Positions 19,620-26,888 of a DNA stretch of 64,000 nucleotides are shown here, piece by piece. Source of the DNA: Rhodanobacter sp. FW104-R8 (GTDB taxonomy: Bacteria; Pseudomonadota; Gammaproteobacteria; Xanthomonadales; Rhodanobacteraceae); contig NZ_LVJR01000020.1 in assembly GCF_001617365.1 (NCBI RefSeq), positions 1 to 64,000 of the forward strand, written 5' to 3'. The first letter of the stretch is position 1. Every line of letters starts with the position of its first letter. A program made the translations under genes and the position numbers. The notes beneath the pieces were generated by a model, which ran no database searches, was not told where the DNA came from, and saw nothing but the letters and a program-made list of their open reading frames with translations.

Positions 19620-20486
19620 ATGAACAGCTTCCATTGCCGCAGCGCCTTCATCTCCGATGTGCACCTGGGCACGCCGGACTGCAAGGCCGCCTACCTGCTC
19701 GACTTCCTGCGCCGGCTGCGTTGCGAAAAGCTCTACCTGGTCGGCGACATCGTCGACCTGGAGGCGCTGTCCCGGCGCCACTGGTGGCATGCCGAGCACA
19801 GCGCGGTGATCGCCGAGGTGTTGGCGCTGGCGCGCCGCGGGGTCGAGGTGGTCTACATCCCCGGCAACCACGACGCGCCCATGCGCGGCCTGCACGGGCA
19901 GAACTTCGCGGGCGTGCGGATCGAACTGGACGCCGTGCACGTGGGTGCCGACGGCCGCCGCTACCGGGTCAGCCACGGCGACGAGTTCGACCCCGAGCGG
20001 ATCGGCCGCCGCTGGATGCTGCTGCTCGGCGAGGCGATGCATCGCCTGATCTGCTGGAGCAACCGCCGGCTGCACGCGCTGCGGCGACGGCTGGAACTGC
20101 CGTACCTGCCGCTGTCGATCATCGTCAAGTCGCACGTGGGCAAGGCGCTGGCGTATATCCGCGCCTACGAGCAGCGCGTCGCCGACGACGCGCTGCGGCG
20201 CGGCTTCGACGGCCATATCTGCGGGCACATCCACTTCGGCCACGTGCGCGAGCTGGGCGGCGTGCTCTACCTCAACGACGGCGACTGGGTCGAGCACTGC
20301 ACCGTACTGGTCGAGGACCACGCCGGCGCGATGGAGCTGATCCACTGGAGCGAACAGTCCACCGCGCTGGGCCGCGCCAGCCGCGAGCGGGTGTGGCCCT
20401 CGCCCGCCGCGGTGCTGGCGCTGGCGCCGCTGGGCACGGCGCGCCGCGGCGATCCGGACCCGGGCGAGCTGCATCGCGCCGCCTGA
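19620..20486 (+). CDS. LpxH-like metallophosphoesterase
   Basis: This 288-residue calcineurin-fold phosphoesterase has all metal-site motifs: FISDVHLG (DxH), YLVGDIVD (GD), IPGNHD (GNHD), SHGDEFD and GHIHFGH (GHxH). The arrangement and the HGDE block are those of the COG2908 UDP-2,3-diacylglucosamine pyrophosphatase group, which acts in lipid A synthesis. Whether this copy is the lipid A enzyme or a paralogue is not decidable here. A Leu/Arg-rich helical insert (about 135-180) may contact the membrane. It is followed by the glutaredoxin fusion on the same strand. Confidence 0.85.
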   Translation: MNSFHCRSAFISDVHLGTPDCKAAYLLDFLRRLRCEKLYLVGDIVDLEALSRRHWWHAEHSAVIAEVLALARRGVEVVYIPGNHDAPMRGLHGQNFAGVRIELDAVHVGADGRRYRVSHGDEFDPERIGRRWMLLLGEAMHRLICWSNRRLHALRRRLELPYLPLSIIVKSHVGKALAYIRAYEQRVADDALRRGFDGHICGHIHFGHVRELGGVLYLNDGDWVEHCTVLVEDHAGAMELIHWSEQSTALGRASRERVWPSPAAVLALAPLGTARRGDPDPGELHRAA

Positions 20487-20567
20487 GCGGGCGGCCTTGA
20501 AGGCCGGCGGGAGCCCCGCATATCGGGGCGGCGTATCATGGCCGTCTTCCCTGCCGGAGTTATCCCC

Positions 20568-21491
20568 ATGTCCCTCGACAGCGCCACCCGCGAACGTATC
20601 GAAACCCTGCTCAAGGACCACCGCGTGGTGCTGTTCATGAAGGGCAACCGCCAGCAGCCGATGTGCGGCTTCTCCGCGGCGGCCACCAACACGCTGAACG
20701 AGCTGCTGCCCGAGTACCACACAGTCAACGTGCTGGAGGATCCGGAAATCCGCGAGGGCATCAAGGCCTACGGCGACTGGCCCACCATCCCGCAGCTGTA
20801 CGTGGAGGGCGAGCTGGTCGGCGGCGCCGACATCATCCGCCAGATGTACGGCAGCGGCGAGCTGCACCAGCTGTTCGGCCTCGCCGCGCCGGATCGCACG
20901 CCGCCGGAAATCACCATCACCGACGCCGCCGCCGAGGCGATCCGCCAAGGCACCGCGAACGCGCAGGGCGTGGCGCTGCACCTGGAGATCGGCCCCGACC
21001 ACAGCGCCGGCTTCCAGCTGGCGCCGGCCGGCGAACACGACATCGTGGCCCATGCGAACGGCCTCGAAGTGCACTTCGACCCGGCCAGCGCGCAGCGCGC
21101 CAAGGGCATCGTGATCGACTGGGTCTCCACCGTGCAGGGCGAGGGCCTGAGCCTGAAGTTCCCCGGTGCGCAGGAGATCAAGCCGCTCAGCGTGCAGCAG
21201 CTGCGGGACCGCCTCGCCGCCAACGACCTCGTGCTGATCGACGTGCGCCCCGCCGCCGGCCGCGCCATCGCCGCACCGCTGGCGCGGGCGCGGGTGCTGG
21301 AGGAGGAAGGCTACGAGGCCCTCGCCGGCCTGCCGAAGGACACCGCGCTGGCTTTCATCTGCCACCACGGCATGTCCAGCCGCGCCATGGCCGAGCGCTT
21401 CGCCGCGCACGGCTTCGTCAACGTGTACAACGTCGAGGGCGGCATGGACGCGTGGGCGCGCGAGGTGGACCCGGGCGTGCCGCGTTACTGA
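20568..21491 (+). CDS. Monothiol glutaredoxin fused to an A-type-like and a rhodanese domain
   Basis: This 307-residue three-domain protein starts with a Grx4-type monothiol glutaredoxin (1-105, active CGFS at Cys33, with WPTIPQLY and GGADI glutathione-binding blocks). The middle domain (about 110-200) has the HesB/IscA A-type carrier look but lacks the Cys-x(n)-Cys-Gly-Cys ligands. The C-terminal rhodanese (about 205-305) has active loop CHHGMSS (Cys265). CGFS glutaredoxins ligate and transfer [2Fe-2S] clusters with glutathione; the rhodanese could supply or sense sulfane sulfur. A GGAG site supports the ATG at 20568. A terminator hairpin follows the stop. Confidence 0.9.
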   Translation: MSLDSATRERIETLLKDHRVVLFMKGNRQQPMCGFSAAATNTLNELLPEYHTVNVLEDPEIREGIKAYGDWPTIPQLYVEGELVGGADIIRQMYGSGELHQLFGLAAPDRTPPEITITDAAAEAIRQGTANAQGVALHLEIGPDHSAGFQLAPAGEHDIVAHANGLEVHFDPASAQRAKGIVIDWVSTVQGEGLSLKFPGAQEIKPLSVQQLRDRLAANDLVLIDVRPAAGRAIAAPLARARVLEEEGYEALAGLPKDTALAFICHHGMSSRAMAERFAAHGFVNVYNVEGGMDAWAREVDPGVPRY

Positions 21492-21516
21492 TCATCCGGC
21501 CGACCGCATCGCGTCG

Positions 21517-21543
21517 CGGAAGGCCCCGGCACGAGGCCTTCCG
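21517..21543 (+). terminator. Intrinsic terminator after the glutaredoxin fusion gene
   Basis: A perfect 9-base-pair stem (CGGAAGGCC / GGCCTTCCG) with a 9-base loop and a short T-run lies 26 bases past the stop codon at 21491. It also faces the convergent hydroxylase gene ending at 21587. Confidence 0.7.
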
Positions 21544-21586
21544 TTTGCCGGCGATCGGGCATTCCGCGCGAACTGCTCCCCCCGGC

Positions 21587-22900
21587 TCAGTCCCCGGGCA
21601 GGTCGCAGCTCCGGTTGAAATCGCCGATGCCGGCGACCAGTTCGGCAAGCGCGGCGCGTTCGGCTTCGCTCAGGTCGGGATTCCAGCAGTCCATGATCAG
21701 CACCACGCGCGTCTCGCCGCTGCGGTTCCACGCCTCGTGCTCGAACGTGTCGTCGAAGGTGACGCAGCGGCCCTCCTGCCACTCGTGAACCTCGCCGCCC
21801 ACGTTCAGCGCGCAATCCGGCGGCACGATCAGCGGCAGATGGGTGACCAGCCGCGCGTTGGTGACGCCGCGGTGCGGCAGGATATGGGTGCCCGGCCGCA
21901 ACACCGAGAACAGCGTCTCCGGCCCGTGCTCGCGAATGCGCGACAGCGGCATCCGCTCGATCAGCGCGGCGGTTTGCGGGCAGCGGGTGCAGTGCGCGTC
22001 GTAGCGCTGGCCGTGCCGGTAGAAGAAGTAGGCGTCCCACGCCGCCTGCTGCGCTCCGGAGGCGCGCAGCATGGTCCCCATGTCCTGCGGCGAGTCGACC
22101 TTGAGGAAGGCCTCCAGGTCGCGCGGCCGCTCCAGCACCGCGCGCAGCTCCGCGCGGATCGCCGCGGTGCCGGCCTCCAGCGCCTCGAATTCCGGGAAGC
22201 GTTCGCGCGGATAGTAGGGCTGGCTGGGGATGCCCGGGAAATACAGGAACTTCGGCTGTTGCCGCGGATCGGGCAGGTCCGCCGGCTGCTCGTGCAGGTA
22301 GATCGCCAGGCACTGTTCGACGCGCCGCAGTTCCGAACGGCCGTAGCGTTCGCGCAGCGGCTCCAGGATGCCGTCGAACAAGGCATGCCGGCCGGCATCG
22401 ACGTAGCGCATGGCGTGCTTGACCGCGTCGCGCATCCCCGGCGCGGTGCTCGCGTCGCTGAGCCAGCGCCCCTGCGCCTGCGCAGAGCTGATCGCAGCGA
22501 AATACGCCACCAGCGCTTCGTGCGAGTGCCCGAGATGCTCCAGCGCCACGCCGAGTCGGAGCCGTACGGTGAAAAGCTGCGGCTCGAGATCAAGCGCCCT
22601 GCGCAGGTCGCCGGTGGCGCCCGCGTTGTCACCCGCCACCATCCGGGCCGTGCCCAGTTGATGCAGCACGCCCACGCTTTGCGGGTGTGCCTGGTGCGCA
22701 ACAAGCAGATGCTCGATCGCCCGATCCGCCTTGCCAGTCGCAAGCTCGCGCATGGCCAGGAACTGCAATGCCTCGAGGTCGGTCGGTTCGATGCCAAGAA
22801 GGCGCACGAAAGCCTGCTCCGCCACCAGCTCGTCACCGTGATTCAAGGCGAAACGCGCGCGCTCACGGTAATGCGACGTATCGAGCAGCTGTTCATTCAT
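21587..22900 (-). CDS. TPR-containing aspartyl/asparaginyl beta-hydroxylase
   Basis: This 437-residue protein has about 160 residues of TPR repeats (about 15-170, e.g. LEALQFLAMRELATGKADRAI), then a C-terminal aspartyl/asparaginyl beta-hydroxylase domain (about 260-430). Iron-ligand histidines are visible in LPHRGVTN (His343) and FEHEAW (His388). In that family, two His and water or an acidic residue hold Fe(II), with 2-oxoglutarate as cosubstrate. The TPR portion probably holds a peptide or protein substrate. It is the last gene of the receptor-linked cassette, 103 bases after the second sulfotransferase. The sequence TATCAT at 22965-22970 (minus strand) could be the -10 of a separate promoter. 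Confidence 0.85.
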   Translation of the reverse strand: MNEQLLDTSHYRERARFALNHGDELVAEQAFVRLLGIEPTDLEALQFLAMRELATGKADRAIEHLLVAHQAHPQSVGVLHQLGTARMVAGDNAGATGDLRRALDLEPQLFTVRLRLGVALEHLGHSHEALVAYFAAISSAQAQGRWLSDASTAPGMRDAVKHAMRYVDAGRHALFDGILEPLRERYGRSELRRVEQCLAIYLHEQPADLPDPRQQPKFLYFPGIPSQPYYPRERFPEFEALEAGTAAIRAELRAVLERPRDLEAFLKVDSPQDMGTMLRASGAQQAAWDAYFFYRHGQRYDAHCTRCPQTAALIERMPLSRIREHGPETLFSVLRPGTHILPHRGVTNARLVTHLPLIVPPDCALNVGGEVHEWQEGRCVTFDDTFEHEAWNRSGETRVVLIMDCWNPDLSEAERAALAELVAGIGDFNRSCDLPGD

Positions 22901-23003
22901 GGTGGGTTTGCCTGACGGGCGATGCGCGACCATGCGCGTCTGGCACGGCTTGCGGACGGCAAGCATGATAGACCGTTATCGAAGCCCTGATCCCGGGGTG
23001 TCA

Positions 23004-24386
23004 TCAGCCATCCGCATCCGCGAACTTTTCCGCCAGCTCGGGCACGAACGGCGCATACAGCCGCCAGCGTGCCACCGAGCGCCGATAGACCGGCTGGCGC
23101 GCCTGCCACATGCTGGCCGAGCTTATCGCGTATTCCCGCGACACCGGCTTGCTGGCTTCCTGCTCGCCGACTTCGCCGGGAAGGCCGAGAAATGCCCTCA
23201 GGCCAGCCATGGTTCGTTCGGGCTGTTCCACCATCTGCTCGTAGTCGACCGTGTGGATCGGCAGCACCATTCGTTGCCGCCAATGCTCCATCAGACGGTC
23301 ACAGCCCGCACCAAAGGCGGCGATATCGTCGAAATCGTACGCGTAGTCGTTGTCCATGTGGCCGAACAGCTGGCTCCAGATCGACAGGGCGTTGTCGCGG
23401 CGATTGCGTCGGCAATGGATGATCCGCGCCTGCGGAAACAAGCTGGCGATCTGCCCGAGATAGCGGAAGTTCAGCGGGTGCTTGTCCACGTACCACGTCG
23501 CCGGCGCATCGTCTTGCCGAAGATGCGCCAGGTAGATCCTGCGCGCTTCGGCGAGCGCCTGCGGATCGGCGGCAAGGCCGTGTGTTGCCAGCTGGCCCGC
23601 CAGGTAGCCGATGAACGGCATTTCGCCGCGGTTGCGCACGGCCGGGTCGCGACCGAGGCGGTCAGCCACCAGCGTGGTGCCGCTGCGCACCATGCCGACG
23701 ATGAATACCGGGATGCAGTCGGATTCCGCCTTTCCCGGCACTTGGGGCGCCCGCACCCGCAACTGGTCGGCGACGAACCTGTCCCAGTCTCCGCGCGCCC
23801 AGGCTATCGTGCTCCGCGCCAGCGCGTTCGCTTCGCGCAACAGCCCTGCTGCGCGCGCGTGATCGCCGATGTCGTCGCAGGCCTTGCCGAAAGCGAACAA
23901 GATGGATGCGCGCGCGCGCGCGGTCAGCGCCGGATCACGAAGATGCGTTTCAAACAGCGCGAAGTCGGGATGGCCAACATCGGTGTAGCGCGTAGTATTT
24001 GCCAGCGCCTGCAGCACGAACCACTCGTTGATGTTCACGCCGGTGCGCAGGGCTGCCAGATAGTGCGCGCGCGCCTCGTCGAATCGCCCCAGTTCGTGGG
24101 CGATACTCCCTGCCAGCGCGAACAACCGGGGACTTCGCTGACCGGCCCACAGCTGTTGCTCGCATACCTCGGCCGCCTGGGCGTGGCGACCGCACTCCCT
24201 GATGAACTTGGCACAATCGAACATGGCGTCCGGGTCGCCTGCATGCCTGTGCGCAAACTCCCGCATCGCGGTCGTGGCTGCCTCCAGCCGCCCCTGCGAA
24301 CGCAGCTCCGACGCCCGCGCAAAGCTGCTTGCGGCGTCGCTGGCATCAGTGAGCTGAGGCATGGGAGGATGAATCGGGTCGCTCAT
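23004..24386 (-). CDS. TPR-sulfotransferase (second copy)
   Basis: This 460-residue protein has an N-terminal TPR-like helical array (about 15-210) and a C-terminal Sulfotransfer_1/3 domain (about 228-455). The PAPS 5'-phosphosulfate loop VGMVRSGTT is clear, and the 3'-phosphate-binding region CRRNRRDNALSIW lies downstream. It would move a sulfuryl group from PAPS to a hydroxyl. TPR-ST proteins are relatives of tyrosylprotein sulfotransferases, but the substrate is unknown. No signal peptide, so cytoplasmic. Its ATG overlaps the stop of the 2OG-oxygenase gene (ATGA), showing translational coupling. Confidence 0.87.
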   Translation of the reverse strand: MSDPIHPPMPQLTDASDAASSFARASELRSQGRLEAATTAMREFAHRHAGDPDAMFDCAKFIRECGRHAQAAEVCEQQLWAGQRSPRLFALAGSIAHELGRFDEARAHYLAALRTGVNINEWFVLQALANTTRYTDVGHPDFALFETHLRDPALTARARASILFAFGKACDDIGDHARAAGLLREANALARSTIAWARGDWDRFVADQLRVRAPQVPGKAESDCIPVFIVGMVRSGTTLVADRLGRDPAVRNRGEMPFIGYLAGQLATHGLAADPQALAEARRIYLAHLRQDDAPATWYVDKHPLNFRYLGQIASLFPQARIIHCRRNRRDNALSIWSQLFGHMDNDYAYDFDDIAAFGAGCDRLMEHWRQRMVLPIHTVDYEQMVEQPERTMAGLRAFLGLPGEVGEQEASKPVSREYAISSASMWQARQPVYRRSVARWRLYAPFVPELAEKFADADG

Positions 24387-24985
24387 GCCGGCGCCGGAGG
24401 AAAGAGCAGGTAGGTCGACAGAATGTACTTGTCGCCCGATATCGGCGGACGACCGGCATGCTGGAACATCCAATAGGGCGGAAACATGAGCAGGCGCCCG
24501 GTGCGGGCACTTACCTTGATGCCCAAGTCGCAGAATTCCGTTTCGCCGCCCTTTTCCACATCATTCAGGTACCAGAGAAAAACCATATAGCGGTTGGACA
24601 CTTCCCCCAGCGAATCGAAGTGCGGCTGGAAGGCCTCGCCGCTGCCGGCGACGTAGCGCTTGATGCGCAGCGAATCCAGCAGCGTCGACGTCGGCACCGG
24701 GATGGTCAGTCCGAACTGCCGGTTGTACAGCGACAGGTAATCATCGATCTTCCGATAGAAGAAGCCCTTGAACGCATCGTCCGCCAATGGCGTGATGTCG
24801 AGTTCCGTCCACGAGCTCTCGTCCAGCCCGGCGCGCCAGCCCTTGCGGCGCGTCACATGGCGGTCCCTGGCCTGATGGAAGGAGGCGACCAACTGCTGGC
24901 AGAACGACACCGGCAACGAATCGTCGAAAACCTGCACGTAGCCGCGCAAGTCGCAGATGGGCGGGGAAACGGTTTCAGGCGTCAT
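24383..24985 (-). CDS. Prolyl-4-hydroxylase-like 2OG-Fe(II) oxygenase
   Basis: This 200-residue dioxygenase has a single double-stranded beta-helix domain. The facial triad and cosubstrate lysine are all visible: His122-x-Asp124 in PHFDSLGE, His176 in FQHAGRP, and Lys186 in GDKYILSTYL. The second half, from RYMVFLWYLND to GGETEFCDLGI, is typical of the P4Hc / PF13640 group. These enzymes hydroxylate proline or other residues in peptides, or small molecules. It sits between two sulfotransferase genes and overlaps both: its start overlaps the first (24975-24985) and its stop overlaps the second. The three are one translational unit. Confidence 0.9.
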   Translation of the reverse strand: MTPETVSPPICDLRGYVQVFDDSLPVSFCQQLVASFHQARDRHVTRRKGWRAGLDESSWTELDITPLADDAFKGFFYRKIDDYLSLYNRQFGLTIPVPTSTLLDSLRIKRYVAGSGEAFQPHFDSLGEVSNRYMVFLWYLNDVEKGGETEFCDLGIKVSARTGRLLMFPPYWMFQHAGRPPISGDKYILSTYLLFPPAPA

Positions 24986-26804
24986 AGCCCCAATGCTCCA
25001 TGACTTCCCGCAGAACCGGCAGCAATGGCTCGAATGCGCTCTCGTAGCGGCGCCACCGCCCCATCGCTTGCCTGTTGGGCGGTTGCGTCACCTGCGAATA
25101 ACTTGGCGTACTGATGAAGCCTTTTTGCCGGGCATGCTGATGGAAATTGCGCAAGGGATCTGCGTCATCCAATCCGATGAAGCTGCCGATCCGCTCCACC
25201 ATCCCGTCGAAGTCGTCCAGCAGATCCTCGTAACGCAGGTGCAGCACCTGCAGTCCCAGCAGCGCTTCGTGATGGATGACGTACTGCATGGCATGGACGT
25301 AACCGCGTGCAAGTCGTTCGAGCGACGAACACATCACCTGGAATCCGGGCGAACGGAAATCCTGCATGTAATTGCTGAGGATCACGTCGCAAGGATGGCG
25401 CAGCGCCAGAATGACCTTGGCGTCCGGGAACAGGCGCCGTATCAATGGCAGGTGCAACAGGTTCAGCGGGTTCTTGTCCACCAGCTGCTGCCCCGGCTTC
25501 AGCTGCACGACATCGGCCACCCGTGCCCAATATGCCTGCCGCAACGCTTCGCAGCGCGACTCGTCGAGTTGGCCCAGGGCCTCGGGGTAGAGCACGCCCC
25601 ATCCCTGCAGCTCTTCCACCAGTTCCTGCATGAACGGGCGCTCGTCCATCGACGCCAACGCGGGATGGGCATCGAGCATCTGCTCCAGCATGGTGGTACC
25701 GGAGCGGGGGAAGCCCACCACGAATACCGGCGAAGGCCTCGCCGCGGGCGCCAGGCCGGTGGGCCACCCGGCCACGTCGGCCGCCGTCATCCGCACCAGC
25801 GCCGGCGCCAACGGCTCCACGCCCGGAGCCATAAGCTCGGGCACCAGCTGGGCGGCGGTTTCGAGTTGCGCCGCGTGGGCCTGGGCCAGGGCATGCATGA
25901 CGGCCTCGGTGTCGCCGAGCCTGTCGCAGGCCTTCGCCAGCGCGAAGTAGAGGTTGCTGCGATGCCTGTGCTCGCGTATCTGCGCGATCAGTTGCTCCAG
26001 CTGATGTCTGGCGGCCGCCGGGTCGGCGCCGCGCATGGCCATCGTGCAGATGGCCGCCGCGACGTCCTCCCGCTCGCTGTCATCCGCCAGTGTCCGCGGT
26101 TCCGGCAGGCGCGCCAACAGGCTTCGCGCCTCGTCCAGCCGATTGACGCGCTCATACAACAGGATCAGCCTTGCGATCGTGCGCGGGCGTTCGCCGTCGA
26201 GCACCATCGCCTTGTCCAGCAGTTGCTCGGCCTCCGCCACGCGTCCCGTCTGCGAGAACAGCCAGGCCAGGTCGATGCGCAATTGCCCGTCCAGCTCCGG
26301 CCAGGCGCGCCAGTCCGCCAGCAGATGCTCCACCGCCAGGGTATCGCCGCATTCGTGCGAGACGAGCGCGGCGTTGATCCGCAAGGAAAGATCGCCGGGC
26401 TGGTGCAAGGCGGCGTCCAGCAGGAGATCGCGCGCCTGCACCAGCTCGCCGCGTTCCATGCACAACAGGCCCAGGTTGGCCTTGGCGAGGATGTCGTCCG
26501 GCTCCAGCCGCAGCGCCTGTTCATAGCATTGCTGCGCCTCCGCAAGACGCCCGACAGCACGCAGCAGGGTGCCGAAATTGCCCCAGTGCCTCCCCGCCTT
26601 CGGATAAAGCACGGTCAGCCGCTGGTAGGTTGCCAGAGCCTCGTCCATCCTCCCCTGTTGCTGCTGGGCGTAGGCCAGCCACAACAGCGCGGACTCGTCA
26701 TCGGGAATGGCCTGCAGCCAACCCCGGCATTCGCGTTCCGCACGGACCGCATCGCCAGCCTCCAGCGCCTGCCGAATGCGTTCGTTGTTGCCGGTTACTG
26801 TCAT
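24975..26804 (-). CDS. TPR-sulfotransferase (first copy)
   Basis: This 609-residue protein has a long TPR superhelix (about 10-330, e.g. AEQLLDKAM and GRLAEAQQCYEQALRLEPDDILAKANLGLLC-type repeats) followed by a sulfotransferase domain (about 355-600). The PAPS loop is VGFPRSGTT, and LRHPCDVILSNY is the 3'-phosphate-binding strand/helix. It is larger than the second copy and not a recent duplicate of it. The ATG at 26804 is chosen because longer readings enter the terminator hairpin. A GGAG lies just upstream. The substrate is unknown; the TPR part suggests a protein or peptide. Confidence 0.88.
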   Translation of the reverse strand: MTVTGNNERIRQALEAGDAVRAERECRGWLQAIPDDESALLWLAYAQQQQGRMDEALATYQRLTVLYPKAGRHWGNFGTLLRAVGRLAEAQQCYEQALRLEPDDILAKANLGLLCMERGELVQARDLLLDAALHQPGDLSLRINAALVSHECGDTLAVEHLLADWRAWPELDGQLRIDLAWLFSQTGRVAEAEQLLDKAMVLDGERPRTIARLILLYERVNRLDEARSLLARLPEPRTLADDSEREDVAAAICTMAMRGADPAAARHQLEQLIAQIREHRHRSNLYFALAKACDRLGDTEAVMHALAQAHAAQLETAAQLVPELMAPGVEPLAPALVRMTAADVAGWPTGLAPAARPSPVFVVGFPRSGTTMLEQMLDAHPALASMDERPFMQELVEELQGWGVLYPEALGQLDESRCEALRQAYWARVADVVQLKPGQQLVDKNPLNLLHLPLIRRLFPDAKVILALRHPCDVILSNYMQDFRSPGFQVMCSSLERLARGYVHAMQYVIHHEALLGLQVLHLRYEDLLDDFDGMVERIGSFIGLDDADPLRNFHQHARQKGFISTPSYSQVTQPPNRQAMGRWRRYESAFEPLLPVLREVMEHWGYDA

Positions 26805-26825
26805 GGTCTGGTCGCCGTGCTCCAG

Positions 26826-26859
26826 AAAAAAAAGCCGCGCGGCTTGCACCGCGCGGCTT
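26826..26859 (-). terminator. Terminator between the TonB receptor and its enzyme genes
   Basis: On the minus strand, a 9-base-pair stem (AAGCCGCGC / GCGCGGCTT, 10-base loop) is followed by eight U residues, with some overlap between stem and U-tract. It lies 30 bases past the receptor stop and only 21 bases before the ATG of the first sulfotransferase. Downstream expression therefore needs read-through or a promoter upstream of the hairpin. TAGAAT (26862-26867, minus) is a possible -10, but its -35 is poor. Confidence 0.85.
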
Positions 26860-26888
26860 CAATTCTAGCGAAACAGCCTGCTAGAGGA

